Under the pieces are notes generated by a model. It did not search any database. It saw only the letters and a program-made list of their open reading frames with translations, and had not been told where the DNA came from. 64,000 nt of DNA from Neoceratodus forsteri. Lineage: Eukaryota > Chordata > Ceratodontiformes > Ceratodontidae. Positions 52,009-63,221 of this stretch are shown one piece after another (the stretch's first letter is position 1; each line of letters opens with the position of its first letter). A program made the translations under genes and the position numbers. The DNA is taken from positions 472,535,501 through 472,599,500 of the forward strand of contig CM028130.1 in NCBI GenBank assembly GCA_016271365.2, written 5' to 3'.

Positions 52009-52468
52009 ATTATTTTATCCGAAGATGGCATAATTAGGCCTGGATAAAGAAAATAAACTGATGTATTTATCCTTGATGGTTTTATTTAGGCCGGGTAGAG
52101 AGAGAGGACAAAGTTTCGGGCAGCAAACAGGTCAGTGCCTATGTTAAAAACTGAGAAAAAGCCTCGATTTTTAGTCTGAAACTTTGAACCAGATCCCAAG
52201 ATACACAAAAGGATATGTTTTAAATAAGAAATTACCACAAGAAAAGAAAGAAAAATCTTCAGTTCCCTCCCAGTCGCGGAGAACCGATCGGAAACCAAAA
52301 ACTTACCAAAATGAAGTTAAATCTAGGCTAGTCTAACCTGTAACAGGAGGACAGAGGTTTGAAAAAAACAAAGAAATAAATGGTGGTATAAACAACCGTC
52401 GATATTTGAAATTCAACTGAAGAAGCTGAGGAGCAGTCTCTGAGGCGTTTTCACAGGTGAGTGGAGTA

Positions 52469-52638
52469 AAGAATCTGGTCAGTTACATAGCTTGTACCGA
52501 GGACAGTGGTTTGAAAACCGAGCTCAATCTCAACGTTCTATGCATCTGCATAGTGTTTAACTCTTTGTTCTCCGGGGCAGCTAAACTGGTCGGTCAGACT
52601 GCATATTGTCAGAATACAGCAAGACTTCATGTTGTTTG
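52469..52638. repeat. DIRS-E right inverted terminal repeat
   Basis: The 5' end of DIRS-E in coding direction and inverted partner of 30810-31017. It ends in CTTCATGTTGTTTG at 52638, next to DIRS-F sequence. Confidence 0.88.
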
Positions 52639-52758
52639 AATGACATTTGTGGGAGCAGGCAGTTGTAAGGGGATTCCCACCACAGGTTGATAGGATCCTT
52701 CCACCATTCCAGAGCTTGGAGTAAGGTTTTTGTGGCTGGAACCAGCTTGGGCAGAGAA
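52639..52758 (-). mobile_element. DIRS-F fragment 2 (120 bp)
   Basis: A short island of F between DIRS-E and DIRS-C. On the minus strand it has LPKLVPATKTLLQALEWWKD and NLWWE, the segment between the RT thumb and RNase H (compare LIPVTRTLIQALQWWQD in DIRS-D). Confidence 0.85.
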
Positions 52759-53160
52759 ATGGAAATTACGTACTTACCGTAATTGTTGATCTTCTTGGAC
52801 ACAGTCTCCATCACTCATTCACACTAGTGGGATAGCATCAGAGGTGCTAGGACCAAGCAGAAGCCAACAATTTTCAGAAGGGTCGGAGCTGAGACAGGAC
52901 CATGCATGCGCGGCACCATGGGACTAGCTCGCACCTGTGTAGGCTATCTCGGCATCGACCCTCCAACCGCCTCAGTACCTTTTTGACCAAGGAGGTGCAG
53001 CATAACTAATGAAAGTAACTTATCCTGACTTTCTAGGCCTGAGGGGGCCTGGATGGCCCTTGCGAGAAGGGTCAAAGAACAATGTCTTCACAGCCTGAAC
53101 CATAGGACCGTGAAGATCAGGAAAGAAAATGAGTGAGCCCAGGGAAAGGAGGGCGGGCGT

Positions 53161-53269
53161 GTGACTGAGTGATGGAGTCTGTGTCCAAGAAGATCAACAA
53201 TTACGGTAAGTACGTAATTTCCATATCTTCCTCGACCCAAGTCTCCACCACTCATTCACACTAGTGGGA
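53161..53269. repeat. DIRS-C internal complementary region
   Basis: Up to 53224 it is the reverse complement of the left end (blocks GATGGAGTCTGTGTCCAAGA and TACGTAATTTCCAT). From 53225 (ATCTTCCTCGACCCAAGTC) it is the reverse complement of the right end. Confidence 0.9.
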
Positions 53270-53279
53270 GAGAATCAAG

Positions 53280-56200
53280 CTAAAACCAGCAACCCTGAGT
53301 AGGATGGTAGGAGATAGGGCTCATTCAGAAAGGATAGCCAAGGACTGTCCTGTTAATAAAAAGAGCTGTCTTGGCGAGATCATCTAGAACACAGCACTTA
53401 CAAGATAAGCGCTTGAGTTCTAACTCACCACTGAGCGGAAAACTGCAACAGACACAAAATGAAACTCAGCCAGGAGGCCGCAACCACTCTAGGAGAGCAC
53501 GGAGAACCCGGACCCACAATATGGTCTAGGACAAATGTTAATGGCGTCAAAGACATGTAGTAATCTAACATACAGGGACCTCAGGAACTGATAGAGTCAG
53601 AGGCAAAGTCTACTGGTTCCGGGTAGAATGGAAAACGCAGATGGAAACCCCCACTACCAAGTATGGCTGACCTGTGAACAACAGGTCCAGGAGCACTGGA
53701 CCCCCTTATTTGGTGAGCAAAGGGGGTCCAGGTGGAGTTAGCCCATCAAGGAGAATGATTTCCACTTAGTCACTGAAACCTTCCTGATGGAAGACCAAGC
53801 ACAACTTCGGAGCCTCTTGTGGTGGTCTAGTAGAACCAGATCCTACCCCACTTCATATTCCAAAAGGAATCATTCTGCCCCTGTGTGCCTACAATTGTAG
53901 TAGCAGTCTCTCAACTAAGGGAAGAGAGGGAAAGTGTACAGGAGGATGTGTCCACTGAAGAAAAACATTCAGACAGAAAAAAAAAAAACAGGGTCTAGAT
54001 TTCTAAGGCAAATAGAGGCAGAAGTGCATTGAGGAGGGACACAGCGGGACCAAGTTTGGGCTAACCCATTCGTTGAAAGTGACTGAATAATGATAGAAGT
54101 GACTCAATGCAGTGAGGTACCACTCGCTCCAGCCTTCCTGAAAGGGAGTAGGAAAGGACTCTAGTTTGCTTGCTGATGAATAACAAACATCACAGTTTCG
54201 TCACCCACTCGAAGTGGGTAACTTCGTGAGCAACTGGCACAGAACCAGTGCACAGGAACCGAAGGTGAGAATATCGGGAAGCCATCTCTGAAAAAAGACC
54301 TACTTGAGCAATGGTCAAGAAAGGAGCATGCCGTCTGTTAACTTGAAGCAAGCAAGAAATTAGGAACCTGAGTTCCGACTCACTGGAAAGTCACTTCTGA
54401 TGCTGTGAGGCTCTGGTCAAGAGAAGAAAGCCTGATTAAAAAAGGGGAACCAACAGACTGGGCAGCCACCTAGGCCTAGGGAATATCTCTGTATAAGAGA
54501 AATCTCTCTTAGAGAAAAGAGATGACCCATACCTCCGCTGGATTGGACTTCCCCTAGGGGTAGAAGAAGTCAGGTACTCTTCACCGTAGTTTAGAGAAGA
54601 CCGCTTCGGGGCTGAGGCAGAATCTGGCCAGATCCAAAAAGGATGGTATTGGGTAATTTCGGGCTAGACCCTGTGCTGTGATGATTTTTCTTTTTTTTTC
54701 ATCATTAGCCCGAGCCTGATAAGGCTTTCGGGTTGCTATCTTGCAAGGATTGCCTGATACAAAAATGACAAAGTTGTCATCCATCTGAGGGGCAGGAAGA
54801 GCCTGAGCATCCATAACTGAAATCGTGACCACACCAATAATCACAGCTGAAGAGATGTTAGCCACCTGTTGCCGATGAAGCCTCCAAAGGAGCAGTATCA
54901 CAAGGGGGCTATATACAGTACCCCTATAAAAGGAGCAGAAGAGCCTATACAGCTCCTGACCATTGAATTAGAATGTTCCACAGAGTCTAACTGTCCTGAC
55001 AACTGAAAAGAGTCTAGACACAGAAGCGTTTGGTCTATGGATGCAGTCTGAAATACTATAGTGGGCCCCATCACTGAGGAACAACTGAAAAGATAGAGAA
55101 GGCTTTCCCTCCAGTCTATAAAGTGAGTCATCCGCTGTATCACCAACAAGTAGGATAGGAAGAGACTCATCCAGATGCACTTCTACCTAAGAAGGACCCC
55201 TAAAGAGAGGTCTAGGTCAGAGCCACTAGAGACTCCACCACTAGAAAGTGTGTCTAGGAGCTTGGCACCACATAAGGAGCCAAGAAAGTGCTAAGCGGAA
55301 TGAGGGATTCCGCTGGTAGAACAGGGCAGAAGAGTTTCATCAGTGGAGAACCACTGGATGTCACAAGATCCCACGCAGACTGCCACTCACTAAGATCTGT
55401 GGAAAAATGATCTGCAGAACAGAACTTCACTCTGTGGAAAACATCTCGCCACAAGCTCCACGGAAGAAGAGGTCTGCAGAAGGAAATATCCGGCGCTAGT
55501 TCTGCCAGACAGCACCAACTGGCACCCCCTGTGGCACCAGCATCCCTTGTGGCACAGGATGCAACCGACCAGTGCCTATGCCATTCTGGGTGACACCAGA
55601 GGGCACCTGCGGTGGTACCCACAGGCACCTCTGGCACCCATGGCACCCCTGGCACTCATGGCACCACCCATGATACCGGCGGGTGCTCGGCACCACCCTC
55701 GGCACCAGCGGCTACTCAGCATTGCCCAAGGCACCTACAGGTGCTTGACGCTGCCCATGGCACCCACAGATGCAGGGCACTGACACCCATGGCACTGTCA
55801 TAGGCACCGAGAACCAAAAGCACCCACGGCACCGCATGGCACCAACAGCACCCATGGCGCCATAGGGCAGTAATGGCGCTGACCCATGGCACTGACACCA
55901 ACACTAGCAGTGCCATCCATGGCACTGACACCAATTCCGGTGGTGCCGCCATGGCACTGGACCTGCAGCATCACCCATGGCGTCGGCCATGGTGCCAGGA
56001 CCAACAGCACCATGGAAAATGCCAACTGAGAAAATCCTGAGGAGAAAGGAAAAAGAGGTGCCCGTGCTGGCCCCTGCTTGGAAAGAGGAAGAGAGGGTAG
56101 GCACGAGGAGTCGATGTGATGGCGAAGGCACCAGGAGGGCACTGCGCACATCCTGATCCAATCAACCTGGCCCCGGTCCAGTGGCTTTAAGGCCCAGAGG

Positions 56201-56660
56201 CCACGAAATCAGGAACACTGGCCAGGAAAACTGGACAGAAGTTGAACCCCCTGCTCCACAGGAGTGGCCCAGAGGTGAAACTGCTCACCGGAACTCCATC
56301 GAGGACAGAGATGGAGTCCAGAGTTGAAGAACACAGCCATTAAGACTGGGACCAAGGGGAACCCACCAAAGTTGGTTCAGGCCTATTGCCCCTCCCGACT
56401 GACAATCCCCATGCAGACATACCAGAGGGCAACCTCCAGTGGCACCGACTCTTCTTCCCCCAATGAGGAAGAAGAGCTCGAGGTTAAGTGTAGCTGGATC
56501 CCCAGAACCGCTAGATTCATGCTTTTGTGGACTGTCCCCCCCCCCAAACACAGGACTGTCCATAGTCAGACCACCCCTTAGCAAAGGGCAGCAGACCGGA
56601 TGCAGCCCCTCTGCCATAACAACTTTCAAACAAAGTCTCCCTACTGTCACCGCTACTGTC
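53280..56660 (-). pseudogene. DIRS-C internal region: broken gag and traces of pol
   Basis: No frame exceeds 137 codons. Gag traces are a Ser-rich start near 56640-56300, a long stretch of GGCACC/GGTGCC-type repeats at 55480-56000 that keeps several minus frames partly open, and a C-terminal block (54901-54581) with KPYQARANDEKKRK. Weak similarity to the INKQGG region of RNase H is visible near 54170. The copy is well beyond function. Compared with DIRS-B, roughly 1.6 kb is missing. Confidence 0.6.
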
Positions 56661-57062
56661 TAAGGAAGACTCCATTGGTGGCAAGTGAGAATTTATTTTT
56701 CTTCTTCTTCATAATCTTCTTTTTCTTCTTTGTAGAATAAGAAAATACTAGTAAAAATGTTAAATAAAATGAACACTAGAAGGCAAAAAGCTGCTGTTGT
56801 ATAGACAAAAACTTTGACTCCGGTAGATGAGCGACATCGACATCCTAGCACACTCAACGGCAGGAGAAAAGGAACTGGGGCGGTTGGAGGGTCAACGCCG
56901 AGATAGCCTACACAGACACGGGCTAGTCTCGCGGTGCCATGCATGCGTGGTCGTGTCTCGTCGCGGACCCTTTCGAAAAGTTTTGGCTCCCACTTGGTCC
57001 TAGTGCCTCTGGCACTATCCCACTAGTGTGAAAGAGCAGTGGAGACTTGGGTCCAGGAAGAT

Positions 57063-57446
57063 TGCCTTTTTTGGGACCAGTGAGCCCATAGGTAGCACTG
57101 CATGTCCCTCACCTGGAATCTGACTCCTGAAACAACAGCTGTCATGGAAGCCATGTGTCCCAGGAGCTTTAGAAAATGTCTGGCTGGCCTGGGCTGACCC
57201 AACACAAAGGAGTTTGCCAGTGACAGGAAATTTTGTATCCTGTCTGCAGGAAGGAAGGCCCTGCTTTGCTGTGTATCCTGCTCTGCACCAATAAAAGTAA
57301 GGAGCCGAGTTGAGGTCAGATGGGACTTCTTTTCGTTTATAAGGAAGCCCAGAGACTGCAAACTTTGCTTTGTGATGTTGAGGGCCTCTTCCACCTGCAG
57401 AGGAGTCTTGTCCCCCAGGAGCCAGTCGTCCAGATATGGATAGACT
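57063..57446 (-). mobile_element. DIRS-F fragment 3: RT active-site and thumb region
   Basis: The minus frame from 57394 has EEALNITKQSLQSLGFLINE, then LLTFIGAEQDTQQSRAFLPA and ARHFLKLLGHMASMTAVVSG. At the right edge the active-site codons YLDD are at 57425-57436, and DIRS-I enters about 10 bp beyond them (57447). The rest of F's RT and gag must lie right of DIRS-I, outside the window. Confidence 0.88.
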
Positions 57447-57921
57447 GAAAGAAAAAATTACTAACCATAGTAATCTTGTTTCTTCCCAGTGATACTTAGG
57501 TATTCATAACTTTCTGCAGTGTCCCTTTAAGCCTGAACTGCCAGGACAGAATAGAACACATGCAAATGATGGAACTCTTTGCATGTGACAACTATTCAAA
57601 TACTGCCTTGCACTAACTGCCTTAGTTCTAAACCTGCAGATTTCCTGGATGCCTAGAAAGGCGGGCCCCCTAGGCTGAATAACAATAATAATCAGTAATT
57701 ATAAAAATGATCAGGCTCATAACCCCCCCCCCCCAAATAAACTCACCCACTGGAGGGGAAAAACATAACAGATATCCCAAAAATGTCAGAGTCACCTGAA
57801 AGAAGGGGGAAAACAACATGAACCTTGTTTGAACTAGTGGTGCCAGAGTGGCATTTATATCCCTGAGAGCACAGTATTCCGGAGTGCAGAGGCTAAAGGT
57901 TCTAGAAGGGGTTGCATGGTG

Positions 57922-58030
57922 GGAAGTTATGAATACCTGAGTATCACTGGGAATAAACAAAATTACTATGATAAGTAATTTTTTCTTCTAACCTCAGTAA
58001 TACTCAGGTATTCATAACTTTCTGCAGACT
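57922..58030. repeat. DIRS-I internal complementary region
   Basis: The left half (to about 57987) is the reverse complement of the element's left end, with blocks AGTTATGAATACCT, GAGTATCACTGGGAA and AAGTAATTTTTTCTT. The right half (CTAACCTCAGTAATACTCAGG and on) should be complementary to the right end, which is outside the window. Confidence 0.85.
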
Positions 58031-59349
58031 ACAAAGCAGTGCCTTTGGAGGTGGACACAGAACCTTATTTTGGAAACAGACTCTGCAGGACTGCTGTGCT
58101 GAACCTAGCATCACCCCTGGATTGAATATCCAGATTGTAGTGCTTTGTAAAGGTGTGTACTGTTTCCAGGCAGCTGCTTTACAGATGTCCACTAGTGGAA
58201 CATCCCTGGCATCTGTTAAAGTAGCAGCTGTTCCTCTTGTGGAATGGGCCCTCAATCCTGTTGGGGGTTTCCTTCCAGCTTTAGTGTACCAAAACTGGAT
58301 AAACTGAACTATCCATTGAGAAATGGACCTTTTCGATGATGATTTATCCTTTTCCGACACCCACATAAGTCAGGAACAGCTGTTTCCTGTCCTGCCTATG
58401 GTCCTTAGTGGCTGTCATATAGTAGCTGAGGGCTCTCATGACATCTAGACTGAGAAGTTTCCTTTCACCAGAGGTGGAATGCTCAGTGAAAAAGACAGGT
58501 AGGGTAATGGTTTGGTTCAGGTGGAAATCAGAGACCACCTTAGGAAGATATTTCCTGTTTGTTCTCAGGATCACCTTATCCCTGTGGAATGAAATGTAGT
58601 CATGTTCAATGCAAAGAGCCTAGAGCTCACTGATTCTTCTTGCAGAAGTCATTGTGACTAGGAAAACTGTTTTCCAAGTGACATATTTCAAATGAGCAGA
58701 GGTCTCAAAAGGGGTTCACGGAGAGGGTTGTGGATGTATGGGACGGCCTTCCAGAGGAGGTTGTGGAGTCAAAAACAGTGGTGAAATTCAAGCATGCATG
58801 GGACAGTCATAAGGCAATTCTAGGGGGTGGGGTTAGGAAGAAGTAGGCTGCTGGTTAACTAGGATCTGCAGCTTATCCATCAGGTAGGGAAATGGGCAGA
58901 CTGGGTGGGCCAAGCGGTCCTTATCTGCCGTCAAAGTCTATGTTTCTATGTTTCTATAAGCTTAGCTATGCACACATTAAGGTCCCTTGCTGGCACCGGT
59001 TCCCTATGCGGGGTGTGATAATGGGCCGAGCCCTTGAAGAACCTCCTAAAGATAGGGTCTGAAGCCATAGATACATTCCTTCTTGCCAAAATCTAAGCGG
59101 ATGCTGCAGCCAGATGGACCTTGAGGGTACTGGACTGCAATCCCAATGAATGTAAGTAAGAGAGGTAATCAAGAACAGCTGGAACCCAAGCTTATGTTGG
59201 TACAGTTCTCTAGCTGAACACCAAATAGAAAACCTTTTCCATTTTAAAGCATATGTTTTCTTAGTGGAAGACTTCCTGTAACCTCTTAGAATGTCTAAAA
59301 CACCTTTAGACAGATGCAAGCCTGCATATTCTAGGTCTTCAAGAGCCAA
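58004..59349 (-). pseudogene. DIRS-I tyrosine recombinase, split by a CR1 tail
   Basis: C-terminal pieces are 58366-58004 (RSISQWIVQFIQFWYTKAGR, LRAHSTRGTAATLTDARDVP with H-x-x-R, and a shifted Tyr block near 58130) and 58574-58344 (LRTNRKYLPKVVSDFHLNQT). The N-terminal piece 59349-58966 has ALEDLEYAGLHLSKGVLDIL and KSSTKKTYALKWKRFSIWC. The CR1 tail at 58714-58957 lies between them. The start of the frame is +1 to the RT ORF end, as in B, D and E. Confidence 0.87.
58714..58957 (+). mobile_element. CR1 3' tail fragment
   Basis: About 244 bp: the last RT codons (from GTTCACGGAGAGGGTTGTGG) and the 3' UTR, ending with two copies of the CTATGTTT repeat. It is almost the same sequence as 37910-38147. 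Severe 5' truncation is typical of CR1. Confidence 0.9.
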
Positions 59350-59576
59350 GCTTTGAGCTTGAGAGACCTGAGGTTTGGATACAGGAACCTCCCCTGGCTG
59401 GAAGGTAACAGATGGTGCCTCCGAGGGAGATGTATTGGCTTGGCCACAGACATGGAAAGCAGCAAAGAGTACAATGGCTGCCTGGCCCAGTCTGGTGCTA
59501 TCAAGATTACTAATGCTAACTGGGACCTAAGCTTGAGCAATACCCTGTACACCAGAGGGAAGGCAGGAAAAGCATA
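59331..59576 (-). pseudogene. DIRS-I RT ORF C-terminus
   Basis: In the frame from about 59576 to 59331: VYRVLLKLRSQLALVILIAP, then DWARQPLYSLLLSMSVA, matching the end of the F and D RT ORFs. The part just upstream is displaced to 62321 by the CR1 insertion. Confidence 0.85.
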
Positions 59577-59696
59577 GAAACATAGAAACATAGAAACATA
59601 GAAGTTGACGGCAGATAAGGACCGCAAGGCCCATCCAGTCTGCCCATTTCTTTTCTACCTTATAAATGTGCCATTGGCCTTTGCTCTGTCAATGGT

Positions 59697-61242
59697 CTAT
59701 CTATTCATACTCATTTGTATTGCTCCCTTATGCCTATCCCATGCCTGTTTGAAGCCCTGCACTGTATTCATAGCCACCACTTCCTGAGGTAGGCCGTTCC
59801 ATGCATCCACCACCCTTTCTGTGAAAAAGTATTTCCTCACATTACCCCTTAATTGGCCTCCCTCTAATCTCATGCTGTGTCCTCTTGTCCTGCTATTTTT
59901 CTTATATTTAAACATGTTAGACTCTTTCACCTTGTTAATGCCCTTAAGGTGTTTGAATGTCTCGATCATATCACCTCTCTCCCTCCTTTGCTCAAGGGTA
60001 TACATATTGAGCTCGGTTAATCTGTCCTCATATGTCTTCTGATGCAGTCCCTGCCATTTGGTGCCCTTCTCTGGACTGCCTCAATTTGGTTAATGTCCTT
60101 GTGAAGTGTGGCCTCCAGTACTGCATGCAGTACTCCAGATGGGGCCTAACCAGTGTCTTGTAAAGAGGGATTATTACCTCTCTCTTACGACTTGTGATAC
60201 CCCTACTTATACACCCTAACATCCCCCTAGCCTTACCTACTGCTTTAGAGGTCTGCTTGGATGATTTCAGGTCATCAGTGATGATGATGCCCAAGTCTCT
60301 TTCTTCCTTTGTGACTGCCAGCAACTCCCCTCCCAGCCTATAGGTGGCTTCAGGGTTTCTCTTCCCTATGTGCATGATCTTGCACTTCTTTGCATTAAAT
60401 CCCAGTTGCCACTCTTCTGACCATTTTGCTAGTTTATCCAGATCTCTTCTCATTCTGCCCACCCCATCTGGATCATCTACTCTGTTGCAGATCTTGGTGT
60501 CATCTGCAAACAGACAAGCCTTACCCTCTAGTCCATCTGCAAGGTCACTAATGAAGATATTGAAGAGGACTGGCCCCAGGACTGATCTCTGAGGTACCTC
60601 ACTTGTGACTTGCATCTCTTCTGACTGTATACCATTTACCACCACTCTCTGTTTTCTGCCCGTCAACCAGTTTGCCACCCAGTTGACTAACTTCTGACCC
60701 ACCCCAAGCCTACCCAGCTTATTTATCAATCTTCTATGTGGAACAGTGTCAAAAGCTTTGCTGAAGTCAAGGTAGGCGACATCAACTGCTCCCCCTTGGT
60801 CCACCACTCTGGTTACCCAGTCAAAGAAATCTATGAGATTAGTTTGACAGGACCTTCCTTTTGTAAACCCATGCTGTCTTGGATCCTGGCCCCTATGGAT
60901 TCCAGGTGTTGTACTATCCTTTCCTTAAGGAGTGCCTCCATAATCTTGCCCACTACTGAGGTAAGACTGACTGGTCTGTAGTTCCCTGCCTCCTCCTGCT
61001 ACCACTTTTGTGGGCGGGATCACATAAACCCTTCTCCAGTCTTCTGGGACCTCTCCTGTGCTCAAAGACTCACTAAACAGTTCTGCTAATGGCTCTGCTA
61101 GTTCCACCCTTAGCTCCTTAAGTACCCTGGGATGTATGCCATCAGGTCCCATTGCCTTATCCACCCTGAGCTTAGCAGGCTCTTGTAGGACCCTTTCTTT
61201 TGTGAAGGGAGTAGTGCTCACCTCCTTCCCCCCTGTGTCCAT
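59697..61242 (-). pseudogene. CR1 reverse transcriptase
   Basis: Frames 61242-60925 (KAMGPDGIHPRVLKEL, then EDWRRVYVIP), 60807-60028 (259 codons) and 60005-59697. The central frame has DVAYLDFSKAFDTVPHRRLI (palm), SVLGPVLFNIFISDLAD and CLFADDTKICNRVDD (active site FADD), then WQLGFNAKKCKIMHIGKRN and LVRPHLEYCMQYWRPHF. The last frame has the family ending FFTERVVDAWNGLPQEVV. Shifts near 60920 and 60020 break an otherwise recognisable full RT. The region carrying the NYRPVSL-type block is disrupted near 60980. Confidence 0.92.
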
Positions 61243-61525
61243 GCTACTGAGCTTTGGGCCCTGCCCTACCTTCTCTTCAGTAAATACTGAGCAAATGTAT
61301 CTATTTAGGATAGATGCTTTTACAGGGTCCTCCTCCTCACATGTCCCCTTTTCTCCATTGAGCTTAGCAATACCCCCTCTGGACTTTCTCCTTTCACTAA
61401 TGTATCTATAGAAAGTTTTGTCACCTTCTTTTACTGTTAGGTGCTAGTGTTTCCTCAGTTTGGGACTTTGCCTGCCTTACTGCCTTCCCTGCTTCCCTTA
61501 GGGTAGTTTGGTATGCCTCCTATCT

Positions 61526-62304
61526 TCATCCACTGTGTTCCTTATATTTCCTGAAAGCCAGCCTTTTGGCTCTGACCTTTTCTGCTACTGTATGTGAGAA
61601 CCAAAGTGGTTTCCTTCTTCTTTTGCACTTCTTTTTCTGTCTAACACAACGGGATGTTGCTTCAAGTATTGCATCCTTAATGTTTGCCCACTTTGCCTGT
61701 ATCCCCTCACCTGTGTATCTTTTTGCCAGGGCTAGCTTAACTCTGTTGGCCATCTTATCAAAGTCAGCTCCTCTGAAGTCCCATATCTTTGCCTTGGAAT
61801 GGGATGATTTAGATGTAGTAGCCAAATTGAACCATACCATGTGATGGTCACTGGCCCCAAGTGACCTTCTACCTGGAGATCTGTGATTTGTTCCCTGTTA
61901 GTCAGTACTAGATCTAGGATAGCCCTGTCTCTTGTGGGTTGTTGTACCAGTTGTTTGAGGCCCTCCCCCTGCAGGGAATCCACCATGTGTCTAGTTCTGG
62001 CAGATGTTCCTGCTGGTATTGACCAATCTGTATCCGGCATGTTGAAGTCTCCCATTCTCAGAACCTCGCCTTTAGCTGTCATGTTTTGTATATCTTCTAA
62101 CAGTAATGTGTCTATGTCCCCCCCCTGGTCTGGGAGCCTGTAGACAACTCCGGTTCTTATGGCTGTCCCATTTCCTGTTTCCAGCGTGACCCACAGTTCT
62201 TCTGGCTCCTTATGTGTATTCTGAATTTCTGTAGCTTTGATATTTTCATTGACATACAGGGCCACTCCACCCCCCCTTTTTGCACCTCGGTCTCTTCTGA
62301 ACAC
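61526..62304 (-). pseudogene. CR1 endonuclease and linker
   Basis: The frame 62304-61732 has GGGVALYVNENIKATEIQ, RTGVVYRLPDQGGDIDTLLL, VLRMGDFNMPDTDWS (catalytic Asp/Asn) and RAILDLVLTN. The normal SDHHMV ending is altered by a shift near 61850. The frame 61840-61526 has HMVWFNLATTSKSS at its edge, then WDFRGADFDKMANRV and KPLWFSHTVAEKVRAKR, the CR1 linker before the RT. The first endonuclease motifs are missing because of 5' truncation. Confidence 0.9.
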
Positions 62305-62320
62305 TACATAGCCAGGTACT

Positions 62321-63221
62321 GAAACTTCCCTGACAAATTTAAAGCCAGAGCATCCGGGGTAGTGTACCCCGATCTGGTGGTCTGCAATAGTATTGTGGCA
62401 GGTGGTGGTTCTGGTGGGATGTGAACAAGTCTATCTCTGGGGTGCCCCACCTCCTGAAGATCACTTCCACCACTTGCCTGTTCAGGGTTCACTCATGATG
62501 GGCCTAGTTGATTTGACTCAGGGCATCTGCAAGGATGTTGTCCATCCCTGGCATATGGATTGTCTGCAGGAAAACTCCCAAGGAGTATGTCGGGCTCCAA
62601 ATTTTCATGGCTTCTGTGCAGAAAGGAACCGACCTGCTACCTCCCTGCTTATTAATGTAATACATTGTGGTGGTATTGTCTGTTCTGATCTGTATCACCT
62701 TTCCCTGTACTAATGGTGTAAAAGCCTTTAGTGCCAGAAACCCCACTCTGAGCTCCAGCATGTTAATGTGCTGGAGTGACTCTACACTTGACCTAGTGCC
62801 CTGGGTTGTGTGGTCCCCCAAATGGGTGCCCCAACCCAGTAGAGATGCATCTGCTGTGAGAACAACTGATGGAGACTCCTGCTGAAAAGGAACCTCTTCC
62901 CTTAGGTTCGATTCCTCCTTCCACCACTGAAGTGCCTGCAGCAAGGTTTTTGTTACTGGGATCAGTTTTGACAGGGAATCTCTCCTTTGGCACCAGTGTG
63001 CCCTTAGGTGGAACTGGATGTTTCACATTTGGAACCTGGAGCCTAGAACAGTGCCTGTGGCTGCAGCCATGTGGCCCAGGAGCTGTAGGAATTGCCTTGC
63101 AGTTTTTGACTGGCTGAAGTAATTTGCAATCAACTGGATATTTCTTACCCTGTCTAAAGGTAGGTAGGCCCTGCCCTGCAGGGTACTGATCTCTGCTCCT
63201 ATGAACTGCAGCACCTGTGCA
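62321..63221 (-). pseudogene. DIRS-I RT thumb and RNase H
   Basis: Frames 63214-63023 (LQFIGAEISTLQGRAYLPLD, ARQFLQLLGHMAAATGTVLG), 62944-62504 (LTADASLLGWGTHLGD, LELRVGFLALKAF, IRTDNTTTMYYINKQGG, DNILADALSQIN) and 62492-62304 (end). The RNase H acidic residues are present. The L2-like LINE interrupts the ORF at about 63222, before the YLDD region. The other frame open here (63026-62793) is the +1 overlapping frame also seen in B, D and E. Confidence 0.88.

Larger units (their letters stand above)
30810..52638 (-). mobile_element. DIRS-E: DIRS element expanded by four nested insertions
   Basis: The ends are inverted repeats (30810-31017 and 52469-52638). Both carry GTATTCTGACAATATG-type outer blocks and a shared inner stretch with CTCGGTTTTCAAACCACTGT. 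The element's own sequence is in five pieces: 30810-31823, 38148-39120, 39719-40908, 45983-47229 and 51275-52638, about 5.8 kb in total. Insertions are a CR1 LINE carrying DIRS-D, a SINE, an L2-like LINE, and H2. E lies in the RNase H region of DIRS-F. The order along the minus strand is gag, RT-RNase H, YR, ICR. Confidence 0.9.
52759..57062 (-). mobile_element. DIRS-C: degenerate DIRS with intact ends
   Basis: 4.3 kb, with left end ATGGAAATTACGTACTTACC, right end GTCCAGGAAGAT, inverted repeats (about 52759-52990 and 56830-57062) and an ICR (53161-53269). It is closely related to DIRS-B at its ends, but the inside is shorter and heavily decayed. Gag-like sequence with GGCACC repeats occupies 54580-56660. 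Only remnants of RNase H (near 54150-54230) and the recombinase start (near 53760) are recognisable. It lies in DIRS-F, 120 bp from DIRS-E. Confidence 0.87.
59577..62320 (-). mobile_element. CR1 LINE, 2.74 kb, minus strand
   Basis: A well-preserved CR1. Its 3' end is at the left with repeats of CATAGAAA (59574-59602), followed by 3' UTR, RT and endonuclease; the 5' end is truncated at about 62320. The host DIRS-I RT ORF is continuous across the insertion. The tail sequence (GACGGCAGATAAGGACC and on) is shared by all the CR1 3' ends in the right half of the window, so these belong to one subfamily. Confidence 0.92.
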
